Assembly (NCBI GenBank): GCA_964652235.1
Contig: CAZZDK010000012.1
Span: 1-63,884 of the forward strand
Direction: 5' to 3'
DNA from: CAZZDK01 sp964652235
Lineage (GTDB): Bacteria; Pseudomonadota; Alphaproteobacteria; UBA9219
DNA length: 63,884 nucleotides
Made by a program: the position numbers and the translations under genes. The notes beneath the pieces were generated by a model, which saw nothing but the letters and a program-made list of their open reading frames with translations, was not told the origin of the DNA and searched no databases. Numbering within the stretch: the first letter of the stretch is position 1; each line of letters opens with the position of its first letter. Below are positions 7,863 through 15,594 of the stretch, piece by piece.

Positions 7863-7924
7863 GATTCGAACCTACGGCCCCAAGTTTAGGAAACTTGTGC
7901 TCTATCCAACTGAGCTACGGGGAC
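7848..7924 (-). tRNA. tRNA-Arg(CCT)
   Basis: A complete 77-nt cloverleaf on the minus strand. The acceptor is GTCCCCG/CGGGGAC, the D arm is GCTC...GAGC, the anticodon stem is CAAGT/ACTTG with loop TTCCTAA (anticodon CCT), the T loop is TTCGAAT, and CCA is encoded at 7848-7850. The serine recombinase frame enters its 3' end from the other strand. A diverged 5' half of another tRNA-Arg(CCT) lies at 16380-16418. This copy may be the native target of the left element or a replacement carried by the island. Confidence 0.95.
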
Positions 7925-8109
7925 TTGTCCATTTTTGTGCCACCAAAAGGAGGCGTAACGGCCTAAAATACAGGCCAAAACTTGCGAAAGCGTTTATGCC
8001 TCATTCCAGCGCGGCCTGCAAGTAAATCGGCGAATTCGGAGGCTTTTCTGCTTTTTGGTATAGGGTTACGCTTCACTATAACGAAAGACACGGGAGACGG
8101 GGCCTGTCG

Positions 8110-8901
8110 ATGAATGCAAGTGCTAAAGTCTGGCAAGGAGTACTGGAAGAGTTTAATAGCGAGACCGCGTATTGGGCGCAGTATTCCTTGCATCCGATTG
8201 GTCGGGCTAAGCATTTTGCCCCTTGGGAAGGGTTTGCCGCAGACGGAAAGTTTGTTGCTTCTGGTGCTTTGACCGAGGCGCAGAAGCATTACCCGTATGT
8301 CGAGGGGCTTGAGGATTCAATCAACGAAGCGTTGCGCTGGATGAAGCGCCCTCCTGCTCAATTGAGGGAGGGGCTTAAGCGTCTGTCTGCTGGGAAACAG
8401 CCTGACGACCTTTTTGCCATTTTCAAACTATATGGTGATTTCAGGGAACATCTCGCCGTTTTATACGCTCGCGATCCAGGCCATGCAGGATTCCCAACCC
8501 AAAGAGGAAGTAGTCAAGCACCCCAGAGAAAAAGCGGACAGGCAAAGCGGAAAAACGGCGATCAAAAAAAATCATATAAACTGAAATGCTTTGCCGCCAG
8601 CTTTATGATGGCTGTAATCAGAACTCGCGGATGCACCATTAAGGACGGGATTATAGAAGCCCGGCATTGGCTTGAAGATTTTGCGGCAAATATCGTTTTA
8701 GGAAAAAAGAAAGCGCCAAAGGAATTTGCTGATTACGATTTTAATGTGCTGTTGCAAAAGCTTCCAAAGAAAATGGGGCAAAGCGAACGGGCATCCTATC
8801 AATTACACGATAAGTTCTGCAAAGAGCTTACCGCACCTCATTTAGATGAATGGGTTGATGAGGTTTTGGTGGCAAAGATTCAGACACTTTCCCTTTTCTG
8901 A
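8110..8901 (+). CDS. unknown protein of the satellite-like module
   Basis: A 263-residue protein of no recognised family. Residues ~1-125 are mixed helical and include a Trp/Arg-rich stretch (ALRWMKRPP). A basic, Gln/Lys-rich hydrophilic linker (~130-158) separates them from a second helical domain containing KCFAASFMMAVIRTRG. The linker is consistent with nucleic-acid contact, but this is only a guess. The ATG at 8110 follows a weak GACGGGG. It is the first gene after the tRNA and is followed, after 80 bases, by AlpA. Two CCTAGGT heptamers (8903-8909 and 8938-8944) lie between the two genes and could be an operator pair. Confidence 0.6.
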   Translation: MNASAKVWQGVLEEFNSETAYWAQYSLHPIGRAKHFAPWEGFAADGKFVASGALTEAQKHYPYVEGLEDSINEALRWMKRPPAQLREGLKRLSAGKQPDDLFAIFKLYGDFREHLAVLYARDPGHAGFPTQRGSSQAPQRKSGQAKRKNGDQKKSYKLKCFAASFMMAVIRTRGCTIKDGIIEARHWLEDFAANIVLGKKKAPKEFADYDFNVLLQKLPKKMGQSERASYQLHDKFCKELTAPHLDEWVDEVLVAKIQTLSLF

Positions 8902-8981
8902 CCCTAGGTCGGACCCCGGTTGCGCCGAACATAAGAGCCTAGGTGTTACAGATAGCTCCATTGAAACAAATGGAGGTCCCT

Positions 8982-9209
8982 ATGCCTGAAATACCACAAA
9001 ACACCAACCCACCAGAAAGAATGTTCACTATTGGTCAAGCGGCAGACCTTTTGGGTATTCCGCGCTGGAAGCTTTATCGCGCCGTAAAATACGGTCTCGT
9101 TCCCTGCCACCGGATTTTGAACTCGAGAAAGTTGGTTCGCCTATCTGAGATAGAGGCGGCCATTCAACAGTATCAATATTTTCCCAGAATAAATTGGAGG
9201 GACCAATGA
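8982..9209 (+). CDS. AlpA-like excisionase/regulator
   Basis: A 75-residue winged-helix protein of the AlpA/HTH_17 type. The motif MFTIGQAADLLGIPRWKLYRAVKYGLVPCHRI (residues ~14-46) is the usual helix-turn-helix that reads DNA, ending in RLSEIEAAI. Such proteins act as excisionases or activators of integrase in P4-like satellites. Start ATG 8982 has GGAGG five bases upstream. Its stop overlaps the primase-helicase start (ATGA), so the two are co-translated. The order of this gene, primase-helicase and integrase supports an excision or induction switch. Confidence 0.8.
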   Translation: MPEIPQNTNPPERMFTIGQAADLLGIPRWKLYRAVKYGLVPCHRILNSRKLVRLSEIEAAIQQYQYFPRINWRDQ

Positions 9210-11725
9210 GCAACGTTGTCAACAAAGATCAAATCGAGCGGTTCATTGCCACTCGCTATCCCGCCGATCATGACGGTTATAAAGTTCTGTGGAGCCGCCA
9301 GCAACAAGGCAAAACCGGATTCTACGGCGCGGATGAAACCGACGCGTTGAGCGAATCTATTGCAAAGCGCGGCGCAACAGAAGACCTTTATTTGCCTGTC
9401 GGGCTTCAGCGCGAAAAGTTGCCGCCGACCGAACGCGGAAAAACGGAAGGGGTTGTTTCTGTCTCCGGGCTCTTTGCGGATATCGACACGCAAATCGGGA
9501 AGGATGTGGATCGGGGCTATTGCCGCGACAACGAAGAGGCGCTCACAATTCTGCGGCAGTTTAAGCCTTTTCCTTCCATTATTGTCAATTCCGGCAACGG
9601 GCTTCAGGCACACTGGCTTTTCGACTCTCCGGTATTGCTAGAGTCTGCGGGCGACCGCGAACGCGTTCAGGCCGTCTTCCGCGCCTTTCAGAAAAAGTTG
9701 CGTGAACACTTTGCTGCACAAGGCAAGGTCATCGACAGTGTGCATGACCTGGCCCGAGTATTTCGCATTCCAGGGACGTTCAATCATAAGTGGGGCGAGC
9801 CAAAGCCTGTTACGGCGTTGGAATACCACGAGGACGCGAGATATGGCTTTTCGGAAATCGAGGCCATTGTGCAAGATGTCCTTGCGCCCGAACCGGCCAC
9901 GAGTGACGAGGACAGCGATTTTCCTCTGGCCGATCACAATAAGATTGTGAAGGGGTGCCCTTGGTACGGCGCGTGCGTCAAAAATCCTGAAAGCTGCAGC
10001 GAGCCGAACTGGTACGCCGCCGCTTCGATCACAAGCCGGTGTGAGGACGGGCGTCACAAGTTCCATGCCTTCAGCCATAAACACCCAAAATACACCGAGG
10101 CGGAAGCTAACCAAAAGTTTGATCGCGGTTTTCAGGAGGCGGGCCCGCGCACCTGTAAGGCGATCTGCGAGGATCTTGGCAACGAGGCCTACTGCAAAAA
10201 CTGCCCCCATTTCGGCAAGATCACATCGCCGATTCTGCTGGGGCAGAAGAAAAAGCGGCAAGAAGCGGCAAAAGACAAAGCTATCGCCGCAATTCTGGAA
10301 TCGGCGGAATTGTTTCATGATGCCGGGGGAACCGCCTTCATGACGACAAAGGACGCCAATGGGGTCGAACGGACGCATATTATCAACTCATCCGGCGGCA
10401 AGAACCAAATACGACATGCCCACTATTTGAAGACTGGAAAATCTTTACCGGCACAGGCCGTAAGTGATGTCGCCGGTCTTTTGGAGGCCAAGGCCTTGTT
10501 CACGGGACCATGCGAGGAGGTATTCATTCGCATGGGAGGGCATGACGGCAATATATACATTGATCTCGGTGACGAGGCGGGGTCGGTCGTTTGCATTACG
10601 CCTGATGGTTGGGATGTCAGACAGGAAAGTCCGATAAAGTTTCTGAGGCCAAAGGGCTTGACCGCTCTGCCGATGCCGGACAAGAACGGGGACGTTCATC
10701 TGTTTCGCGAAATTCTTGGGCTCCCCGAGGAAGTTTGGATGGGCTTGCTTGCGTTTATGGTGAGTTGCACCCATCCGAAAGGCCCTTACTTCCATTTGAT
10801 GATTGAAGGTGAACAAGGAAGCGGAAAAACCTTTGCCTCATCTTGTGTGAAGCGGGTGATCGATCCGGCAATCGCACTTCGGACCATCATACCCAAAAAT
10901 GTACGCGATATGATGGTGATCGCTGACACAAACCGTCTTTTGTCATTTGACAATATGTCGCAAATCTCAGGTGATATGTCGGACGTTTTGTGTACGTTGG
11001 CGACAGGCGGAGGATTGATCGGGCGCAAACTGTTCACGGATGGCGATCCGTTCATCATGAACTGCACGCGGCCTGTAATCATGAACGGGATCACAAGTAT
11101 GATCTATCGTCCGGATTTGTTGGATCGCACGCTTCCGGTTTTCTTCATTGCCCGTGCAGAAGAAGGCAAGATAGCTGAAGAGGAGTTGTTGGCGAAGTTC
11201 AACAAAGCCCTGCCGCGCATTCTTGGTGGGCTTTACGCCATCCTTTCGGCGGCCTTGCGTAACAAGGACAAGGTTCAGGCTCCAACAAATATCCGTATGG
11301 CAGACTGCGCCCTGTGGCTCTGTGCGGCGGAACCTGCAACGGGCTTGCCCGAGGGAGCGTTCGTAAAGGCAATCGTTGCCAGCCAAAAGACCCTTGTGGT
11401 CGAGCAGATGGTAACGCACCCAGCCGTTAGGAAGCTCTTCGAAATCCTGAAAAACGGGGCTTACGAGGGAACGCTTGGCCAATTGCATGATCGTGTTTGT
11501 TCCAATCTCAGCCCCAAGGACAAGGAGATTGTTGGGCAAACCGCATCCGGGTTCTCGAACAAACTAAAGCGCCTGAAGTCTTCTTTGAAGGCTGTCGGGA
11601 TCGAGTTTGAGTTTGGAGGGAAAACCCGAACCGGCAAGATGGTGCGCTTTTGGCTTAACGAAAACGCTATTGAGGATGGCCCTGAGGATGAGGAGGAACC
11701 CCTGATCACAAACAGACAGTATTAG
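9206..11725 (+). CDS. satellite-type primase-helicase
   Basis: An 839-residue two-part replication protein. The N-terminal part resembles the RepB-like primase domain: LFADIDTQ (Asp92, Asp94), IIVNSGNGLQAHW (~126-137) and DLARVFRIPGTFNHK (~185). A Cys/His-rich linker region (CPWYGAC, then CKAIC and CKNCPHFG, ~250-345) is probably a zinc site. The C-terminal part is an ATPase with Walker A GEQGSGKT (~535), acidic LLSFDN and NCTRPVIMNGI, like helicases of P4-type satellites. It would prime and unwind at the element's own origin. GGAGGG lies five bases before ATG 9206. Confidence 0.8.
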   Translation: MSNVVNKDQIERFIATRYPADHDGYKVLWSRQQQGKTGFYGADETDALSESIAKRGATEDLYLPVGLQREKLPPTERGKTEGVVSVSGLFADIDTQIGKDVDRGYCRDNEEALTILRQFKPFPSIIVNSGNGLQAHWLFDSPVLLESAGDRERVQAVFRAFQKKLREHFAAQGKVIDSVHDLARVFRIPGTFNHKWGEPKPVTALEYHEDARYGFSEIEAIVQDVLAPEPATSDEDSDFPLADHNKIVKGCPWYGACVKNPESCSEPNWYAAASITSRCEDGRHKFHAFSHKHPKYTEAEANQKFDRGFQEAGPRTCKAICEDLGNEAYCKNCPHFGKITSPILLGQKKKRQEAAKDKAIAAILESAELFHDAGGTAFMTTKDANGVERTHIINSSGGKNQIRHAHYLKTGKSLPAQAVSDVAGLLEAKALFTGPCEEVFIRMGGHDGNIYIDLGDEAGSVVCITPDGWDVRQESPIKFLRPKGLTALPMPDKNGDVHLFREILGLPEEVWMGLLAFMVSCTHPKGPYFHLMIEGEQGSGKTFASSCVKRVIDPAIALRTIIPKNVRDMMVIADTNRLLSFDNMSQISGDMSDVLCTLATGGGLIGRKLFTDGDPFIMNCTRPVIMNGITSMIYRPDLLDRTLPVFFIARAEEGKIAEEELLAKFNKALPRILGGLYAILSAALRNKDKVQAPTNIRMADCALWLCAAEPATGLPEGAFVKAIVASQKTLVVEQMVTHPAVRKLFEILKNGAYEGTLGQLHDRVCSNLSPKDKEIVGQTASGFSNKLKRLKSSLKAVGIEFEFGGKTRTGKMVRFWLNENAIEDGPEDEEEPLITNRQY

Positions 11726-11734
11726 GTCAGCAGT

Positions 11735-11860
11735 CTGTGACGATGTGATGCATGTGATGGCCCTTTCGCTTCTCTCGTTAGGCAGATGATGCCCAGCGGG
11801 TCGGCGAAGGGGGGCGAGGGGCTTTCGTGGATCATCACCATCATCACACCATCACACCAA
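11735..11860. repeat. inverted TGTGATG iteron arms flanking a GC-rich core
   Basis: The left arm (11735-11760) carries TGTGACG, TGTGATG and TGTGATG in tandem at 8-9 base spacing. The right arm (11828-11858) carries the same motif on the opposite strand several times (CATCACAC and related). About 70 bases between them contain CCCTTTCGC and GCGAAGGGG as an imperfect dyad. It lies between the primase-helicase stop and the integrase start. This is the expected place for either the element's replication origin or integrase/AlpA arm sites. Confidence 0.6.
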
Positions 11861-11928
11861 TAATTGTGTGGCCACTATTTGCCGTGTTTTTCTTGGAAAC
11901 CGGAGGCCATTTGTAAAAGGAGGAGAAG

Positions 11929-13221
11929 ATGGGAGCCGTTAATATCAGCAAGCGCAACATGACGCGCAAGACTCGCTCTGGGGGTGCGGTCGTTCTGCAA
12001 CGCTATGTCCTGAGCTACACCGACCCGAGAACGGGCAAGCGCATGCAGAAATTCTTTGAACGTCAGAAGGACGCGCAGACGCATCAATCCAAAATCATGT
12101 CCGACCTGCATCTGGGCGTCTGTGCGGACGAGCGGAAAGTGCCGACCATTGCCGAGGCGTTCGATAACTGGATCGACGACAGGCGCGGCCAAGTCAAAAA
12201 GACGACCATAGATGGTTACGCTTGTTACCGCCCGTGCATCGTCGGGCCGCTGCTTGCAGGAACGGCAGAGCAGCGCATGGTCTATGCCCGCACGGGCAAG
12301 GTGCCGAAGGGCCTGAAGCTCCTGCCCATGCTGGGCAACAAAAAGGTGACAGCCCTCACAACGGCGGACATTCGCGCATGGCAGCGTTTGCTGTGTGATA
12401 CCGTCGGCCCCTACATGACGAAGAAGGCGCAGTCCTATCTGAAAACCTTGATGGGGCTGGCGGCGGAGGATCACAACCTCCGACTGGCACCGATGCCGCG
12501 TCGCCTCGGTCGGGGCAAGCCCAAGGTGGAAAAGGTCATCCTCCTGCCGGAGCAAGTGCAAAAGCTACTGAACCACGCGAAGCAGGACCGCGATTACGGC
12601 GTTTATTACGCTTTCCCGTTCTTGGTTGGAACGCGCCCGTCCGAACAGCTTGGTTTGCTGTGGGAGGACGTCGATTTTGAAAACCGCGTGATCCACATTC
12701 GCCGGATGCAGGAAAAGGACGGCAGGTTGTGCGAGACCACCAAAACTTCGGCGGGCATGCGCGATGTGCCGATGTCGGCCATGCTTTACGACATGATGCT
12801 TGAATGGAAAGACCGCTGTCCGAGGCGCGAGGGTTGCCCGCATCGCGTCTTTCCGAATATCGGCTTTCGCAGCTTTCACAACAAACCTCGAAAGGGCGGC
12901 GGGAACTTTCTGCTCTATGGCAACTTCCGTGCGCGGGTCTGGGTGCGGGTTTTGAAGAAGCTTGGCTTGCCGCCCGTCACGCCGCACAGCGCCCGCCATT
13001 GCTTTATCTCAACCCTGCAAGCGCAAGGCGTGGAGATCGGGCTTGTCTCTAAGTTGGCCGGACACGCGAACGCCAGTATTACGCTCGGCCATTACACGCA
13101 CGCCGTCCGAGGCGGCGAGGATGCGGTCGAGAGGCTGTCGCGGGCCTTCCTGCCGGAGACGGCGCAGAGTGTGTCCGCGAGCCAAGGAAAGGCCCTCTCT
13201 GGTACAGGCGGCGCGGCCTGA
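11929..13221 (+). CDS. tyrosine integrase
   Basis: A 430-residue phage-type integrase. The N-terminal arm/SAM-like domain includes VPTIAEAFDNWIDDR. The catalytic domain has all active residues: Arg236 in GTRPSEQ, Lys272 in TKTS, His353 and Arg356 in HSARH, His379 in AGHANAS and Tyr389 in LGHYTHA. It should integrate and excise the right module. The truncated tRNA-Arg at 16380-16418, cut in the anticodon loop, is a plausible product of its action, because anticodon loops are common targets of this family. GGAGGAGAAG lies just upstream of ATG 11929. No excisionase other than AlpA is present. Confidence 0.92.
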   Translation: MGAVNISKRNMTRKTRSGGAVVLQRYVLSYTDPRTGKRMQKFFERQKDAQTHQSKIMSDLHLGVCADERKVPTIAEAFDNWIDDRRGQVKKTTIDGYACYRPCIVGPLLAGTAEQRMVYARTGKVPKGLKLLPMLGNKKVTALTTADIRAWQRLLCDTVGPYMTKKAQSYLKTLMGLAAEDHNLRLAPMPRRLGRGKPKVEKVILLPEQVQKLLNHAKQDRDYGVYYAFPFLVGTRPSEQLGLLWEDVDFENRVIHIRRMQEKDGRLCETTKTSAGMRDVPMSAMLYDMMLEWKDRCPRREGCPHRVFPNIGFRSFHNKPRKGGGNFLLYGNFRARVWVRVLKKLGLPPVTPHSARHCFISTLQAQGVEIGLVSKLAGHANASITLGHYTHAVRGGEDAVERLSRAFLPETAQSVSASQGKALSGTGGAA

Positions 13222-13658
13222 GCCTCGCGCGCGAAGGATGAGGTTTTAAGGAGCCGCCCCGCGTGGCCCTTCAGAAGAACGGCAAGACACGAGGTTGAAA
13301 TAGCCCGCTCGCTCTGTTGCACTACCAAGATGACCCCTTGCACCCTATTGCTGGACAGGGCCAACAAATGAACTCCTGCTCCCTTGGCACATGATCCGCG
13401 CCCCGAAACGCGGCTCTTGAGGCCGCGCCGGACGCCAAAACAACGTTGCGTTCGCCGCCGCGTTTGCAGAAAATGAGGATTGCTGGATTTCGCAAGATAG
13501 AAGGGACCCACGGAATGCCCAGCGCAAAGACATTTTTGGCATGCCCACAGTACCCCATAGAGCGAGTTGACTTATGCTCACGGTGATCGGGAATTCCGAA
13601 GCCCTGTAAATACAAAACATTGACGCAAATAGGCTTGCCGTGCTTTTCTTGGCTCGAG
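13222..13658. other. 437-base gap after integrase, no gene supported
   Basis: Short frames on both strands here lack ribosome sites and protein-like composition. The stretch contains GC-rich dyads near 13395-13435 and becomes AT-richer towards the structured RNA that starts at 13659. It may hold the promoter for that RNA and the downstream cargo genes (TTGACTT occurs near 13567), but I see no clear minus-10 pair. Confidence 0.4.
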
Positions 13659-13868
13659 GGCAGGAAAAAGCTGCCTTCCGGGGTGTAGTTGCCTCGTAGT
13701 TAGCGGTGCTTTGCGTTGCCGTTACCAACGCTGCCTTTCGGTCTCTTATGGCCGGGAGGCGGCGGCGTATGTCCAAGCCTCACGGCCAAAGGTCGTCGCG
13801 GTCGTCTAACTACGATCAACTAACTCCCGGTCGCCAGGGCACATGCCCCTGGCGGCTTTTCTTCTTTT
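13659..13868 (+). ncRNA. structured RNA, copy 2 (novel candidate family)
   Basis: A homologue of 652-846 in the same orientation, with each helix preserved by paired changes: GGCAG/CTGCC (13659-13675); TAGTTG 13686-13691 with CAACTA 13817-13822; CGTAGTTAG 13695-13703 with CTAACTACG 13806-13814; GCGTTG/CAACGC (13713-13731) around the invariant loop CCGTTAC; and CTGCC/CGGTC with GGCCG/GGCGG (13731-13762). GGCCGGGAG (13750-13758) can alternatively pair with CTCCCGGTC (13824-13832). It ends in a strong terminator-like hairpin (13832-13854) plus a T-rich tract. The next gene's ribosome site follows directly at 13869, so the RNA is probably a leader that controls read-through, though a free RNA is also possible. 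Confidence 0.78.
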
Positions 13869-13881
13869 GGGGAGTTGGCCG

Positions 13882-14163
13882 ATGGATAATCTCAAAACAA
13901 TTTTTCTTCTTTGTGGGCTGGCCGGTTTGTCGGCTTGTGCGATAGGCACGACCCAGATCGCGGGCTCAACGCCGGGCATGGTGAGTGTTTGCGCTGGCAA
14001 AGAATCCCAACAGGTGATTTTGAGCACGGCCCAAGCGGCCTGTCAGGAATACGGCAAGAATGCCGAGCTTATCGAGGAGACAAAAATCCGGTGTTTCCGT
14101 GAGGGCGGCTGGATGGAACCCGCGAACAGTTACTTGCAAAACTTCCGTTGTGTCGCGCCATAG
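13882..14163 (+). CDS. small lipoprotein
   Basis: A 93-residue protein with a lipoprotein signal: a short charged start, hydrophobic FLLCGLAGL and lipobox LSAC with Cys19. The mature part has four further cysteines (VCAG, AACQ, IRCF, FRC), which could form two periplasmic disulphides. Family unknown. ATG 13882 has GGGGAG seven bases upstream, immediately after the terminator-like hairpin of the structured RNA, so expression likely depends on read-through. The next gene follows after 11 bases as a two-gene cargo operon. A role in exclusion or surface modification is only a guess. Confidence 0.65.
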   Translation: MDNLKTIFLLCGLAGLSACAIGTTQIAGSTPGMVSVCAGKESQQVILSTAQAACQEYGKNAELIEETKIRCFREGGWMEPANSYLQNFRCVAP

Positions 14164-14174
14164 CGGGGGGCCCC

Positions 14175-14492
14175 ATGACAAAAACAAAAATCTTGAAAGT
14201 CATTGAAAGAATTTGGCTGGTCTTGGCCTTGATCCCGTTCGTACTTTCGTTCCCGCAATATTTTTCAACTCTTCGAGAGACGAGCCCGTTTAGTCTGGAC
14301 TCGATGATCTTCACGGCGAGTTATCTCTTTCTCTTTTCTCCCACGCTTTATGCTCGGTACTGGCGCGACAACCTAGAGAAGGGAAAGGACGAAACGAGGG
14401 GGCAAAAGATCAGACGCATGTTTTGCCTGTTCGCGCTTATGGCCTTGGTTCTTGGGGTAACGTGGCTTGGCCTTCGCGCAGGCTTAAGATAA
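14175..14492 (+). CDS. small integral membrane protein, unknown
   Basis: A 105-residue protein with three hydrophobic segments (~10-30, ~43-62 and ~82-102) joined by basic loops (RYWRDNLEKGKDETRGQKIRR between the last two). It matches no family I know. ATG 14175 is chosen over an in-frame start at 14148, which lies inside the lipoprotein gene; a G-rich stretch precedes it. It is probably transcribed with the lipoprotein from the structured-RNA leader. It converges with the methyltransferase gene five bases later. Confidence 0.55.
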   Translation: MTKTKILKVIERIWLVLALIPFVLSFPQYFSTLRETSPFSLDSMIFTASYLFLFSPTLYARYWRDNLEKGKDETRGQKIRRMFCLFALMALVLGVTWLGLRAGLR

Positions 14493-14497
14493 ATTAT

Positions 14498-15493
14498 CTA
14501 AGCCGTAGCCAATGCGAACGCTAAGCTTTGTTGGTCATCACCCCAATCTTCTGCGGACACCTTATTCAGGGCGGAATATATCGCTTTGCCGACTGCTGCA
14601 GCAACAGGGGGAGGAAAAGCATTCCCTATTTGCCGATATTGAGCTGTTTTCTTTCCTTGAAACGCCCATGAATCTGGGAAGCCTTGGATACGAGCAACCA
14701 TTCTATTTGTAAGACGTGGCAAATGATTTATGGGCATATCCGATGAAGGTGCGGCATCAGCAAGCCCCTTTCCATCTACGCCCAGTTTTTCCCACTGAGT
14801 TTTAGCTCTCGTTGGGCCTAGATCAGCTCCCCCGTGTTTCTTAGAACCTCCAACAATAGTTGGGGCTACGGCGTTAGCCTTTCTTTTCCATTCTCGAAGA
14901 CCCTTCCAGCCGTTTTCTCCTAGCAGGTCAGCGATGGTCTCTCCGACAGTGGTCACTTTTGTGATTGGGCGTGGCCAACGAAAGTACTGTGCGTACTGGG
15001 GCTTCAGGCCAACCAAAACAAAACGGGGGCGGAGTTGAGGAACGCCGAAACTTGAAGCGTTCAGAACTTGCCACGACACCTCATAACCAAGGGTGTTAAG
15101 CTCTTTTATTAGCTTTTGGCGGTACCTATCAAACTTACTCGACGCAAAACCGCGAACATTCTCGAGCATTATAGCTTTAGGTTGACATTCGCGTATTAGG
15201 CGAAGGGCTTCAGGGAAAAGATCGCGTTCGTCATTAGCCCCTAGCTGTTTACCAGCAATAGAAAATGGGGGGCATGGAACGCCGCCAGCAAAGAGGTCAA
15301 CGCCCCGAAACAATTTTCCATCAATATCACGAACATCTGTTTCAAGGACGTTCCATGCAGGCCTGTTGTGCCTAAGCGTTGCGCACGCGTTAGGGTCAAT
15401 CTCGACAGCGCACTTGGTCTCAAAGCCAGCCATTTCCAATCCTATGGCTTGGCCCCCAGCACCCGCACAAATTTCCACTACAGAAAAGCTCAT
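14498..15493 (-). CDS. DNA (cytosine-5) methyltransferase
   Basis: A 331-residue C5 methyltransferase that transfers methyl from S-adenosylmethionine to cytosine in DNA. Motif I is VVEICAGAGGQAIGLE, motif IV is GGVPCPPFS with catalytic Cys74, motif VI is ENVRGF (111-116), motif VIII is PQLRPRFVLVG and motif X is GNAFPPPVAAAVG. The target-recognition region lies at ~185-265. The ATG at 15493 is chosen because motif I starts there; a GTG at 15514 is an alternative. It is divergent from an HNH nuclease gene 101 bases away, so the pair is a likely type II restriction-modification system. It sits near the right end of the island, as addiction or defence cargo often does. Confidence 0.92.
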   Translation of the reverse strand: MSFSVVEICAGAGGQAIGLEMAGFETKCAVEIDPNACATLRHNRPAWNVLETDVRDIDGKLFRGVDLFAGGVPCPPFSIAGKQLGANDERDLFPEALRLIRECQPKAIMLENVRGFASSKFDRYRQKLIKELNTLGYEVSWQVLNASSFGVPQLRPRFVLVGLKPQYAQYFRWPRPITKVTTVGETIADLLGENGWKGLREWKRKANAVAPTIVGGSKKHGGADLGPTRAKTQWEKLGVDGKGLADAAPSSDMPINHLPRLTNRMVARIQGFPDSWAFQGKKTAQYRQIGNAFPPPVAAAVGKAIYSALNKVSAEDWGDDQQSLAFALATA

Positions 15494-15594
15494 TTCATAC
15501 CGTTTTCGAATCACGTGACAATTTTAACCTATGGAACTAACCTACACAATATTTCCCCTTGTGCGCGTTTCTTTGGCATTAAGTTGAGGCCCCT

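Noticed and set aside
7848..7924. Intact tRNA-Arg as a simple hybrid of the remnant at 16380 and its own 3' half
   Set aside because: The remnant's acceptor and anticodon stems do not pair with that 3' half; only the loop core is shared.
13473..13585. 37-codon plus-strand frame (MRIAGFRKIEG...)
   Set aside because: Too short to support without conservation data, and no Shine-Dalgarno.
13322..13776. Overlapping short minus-strand frames after the integrase
   Set aside because: Different frames overlap each other and enter the structured RNA; none has a ribosome site or recognisable protein.
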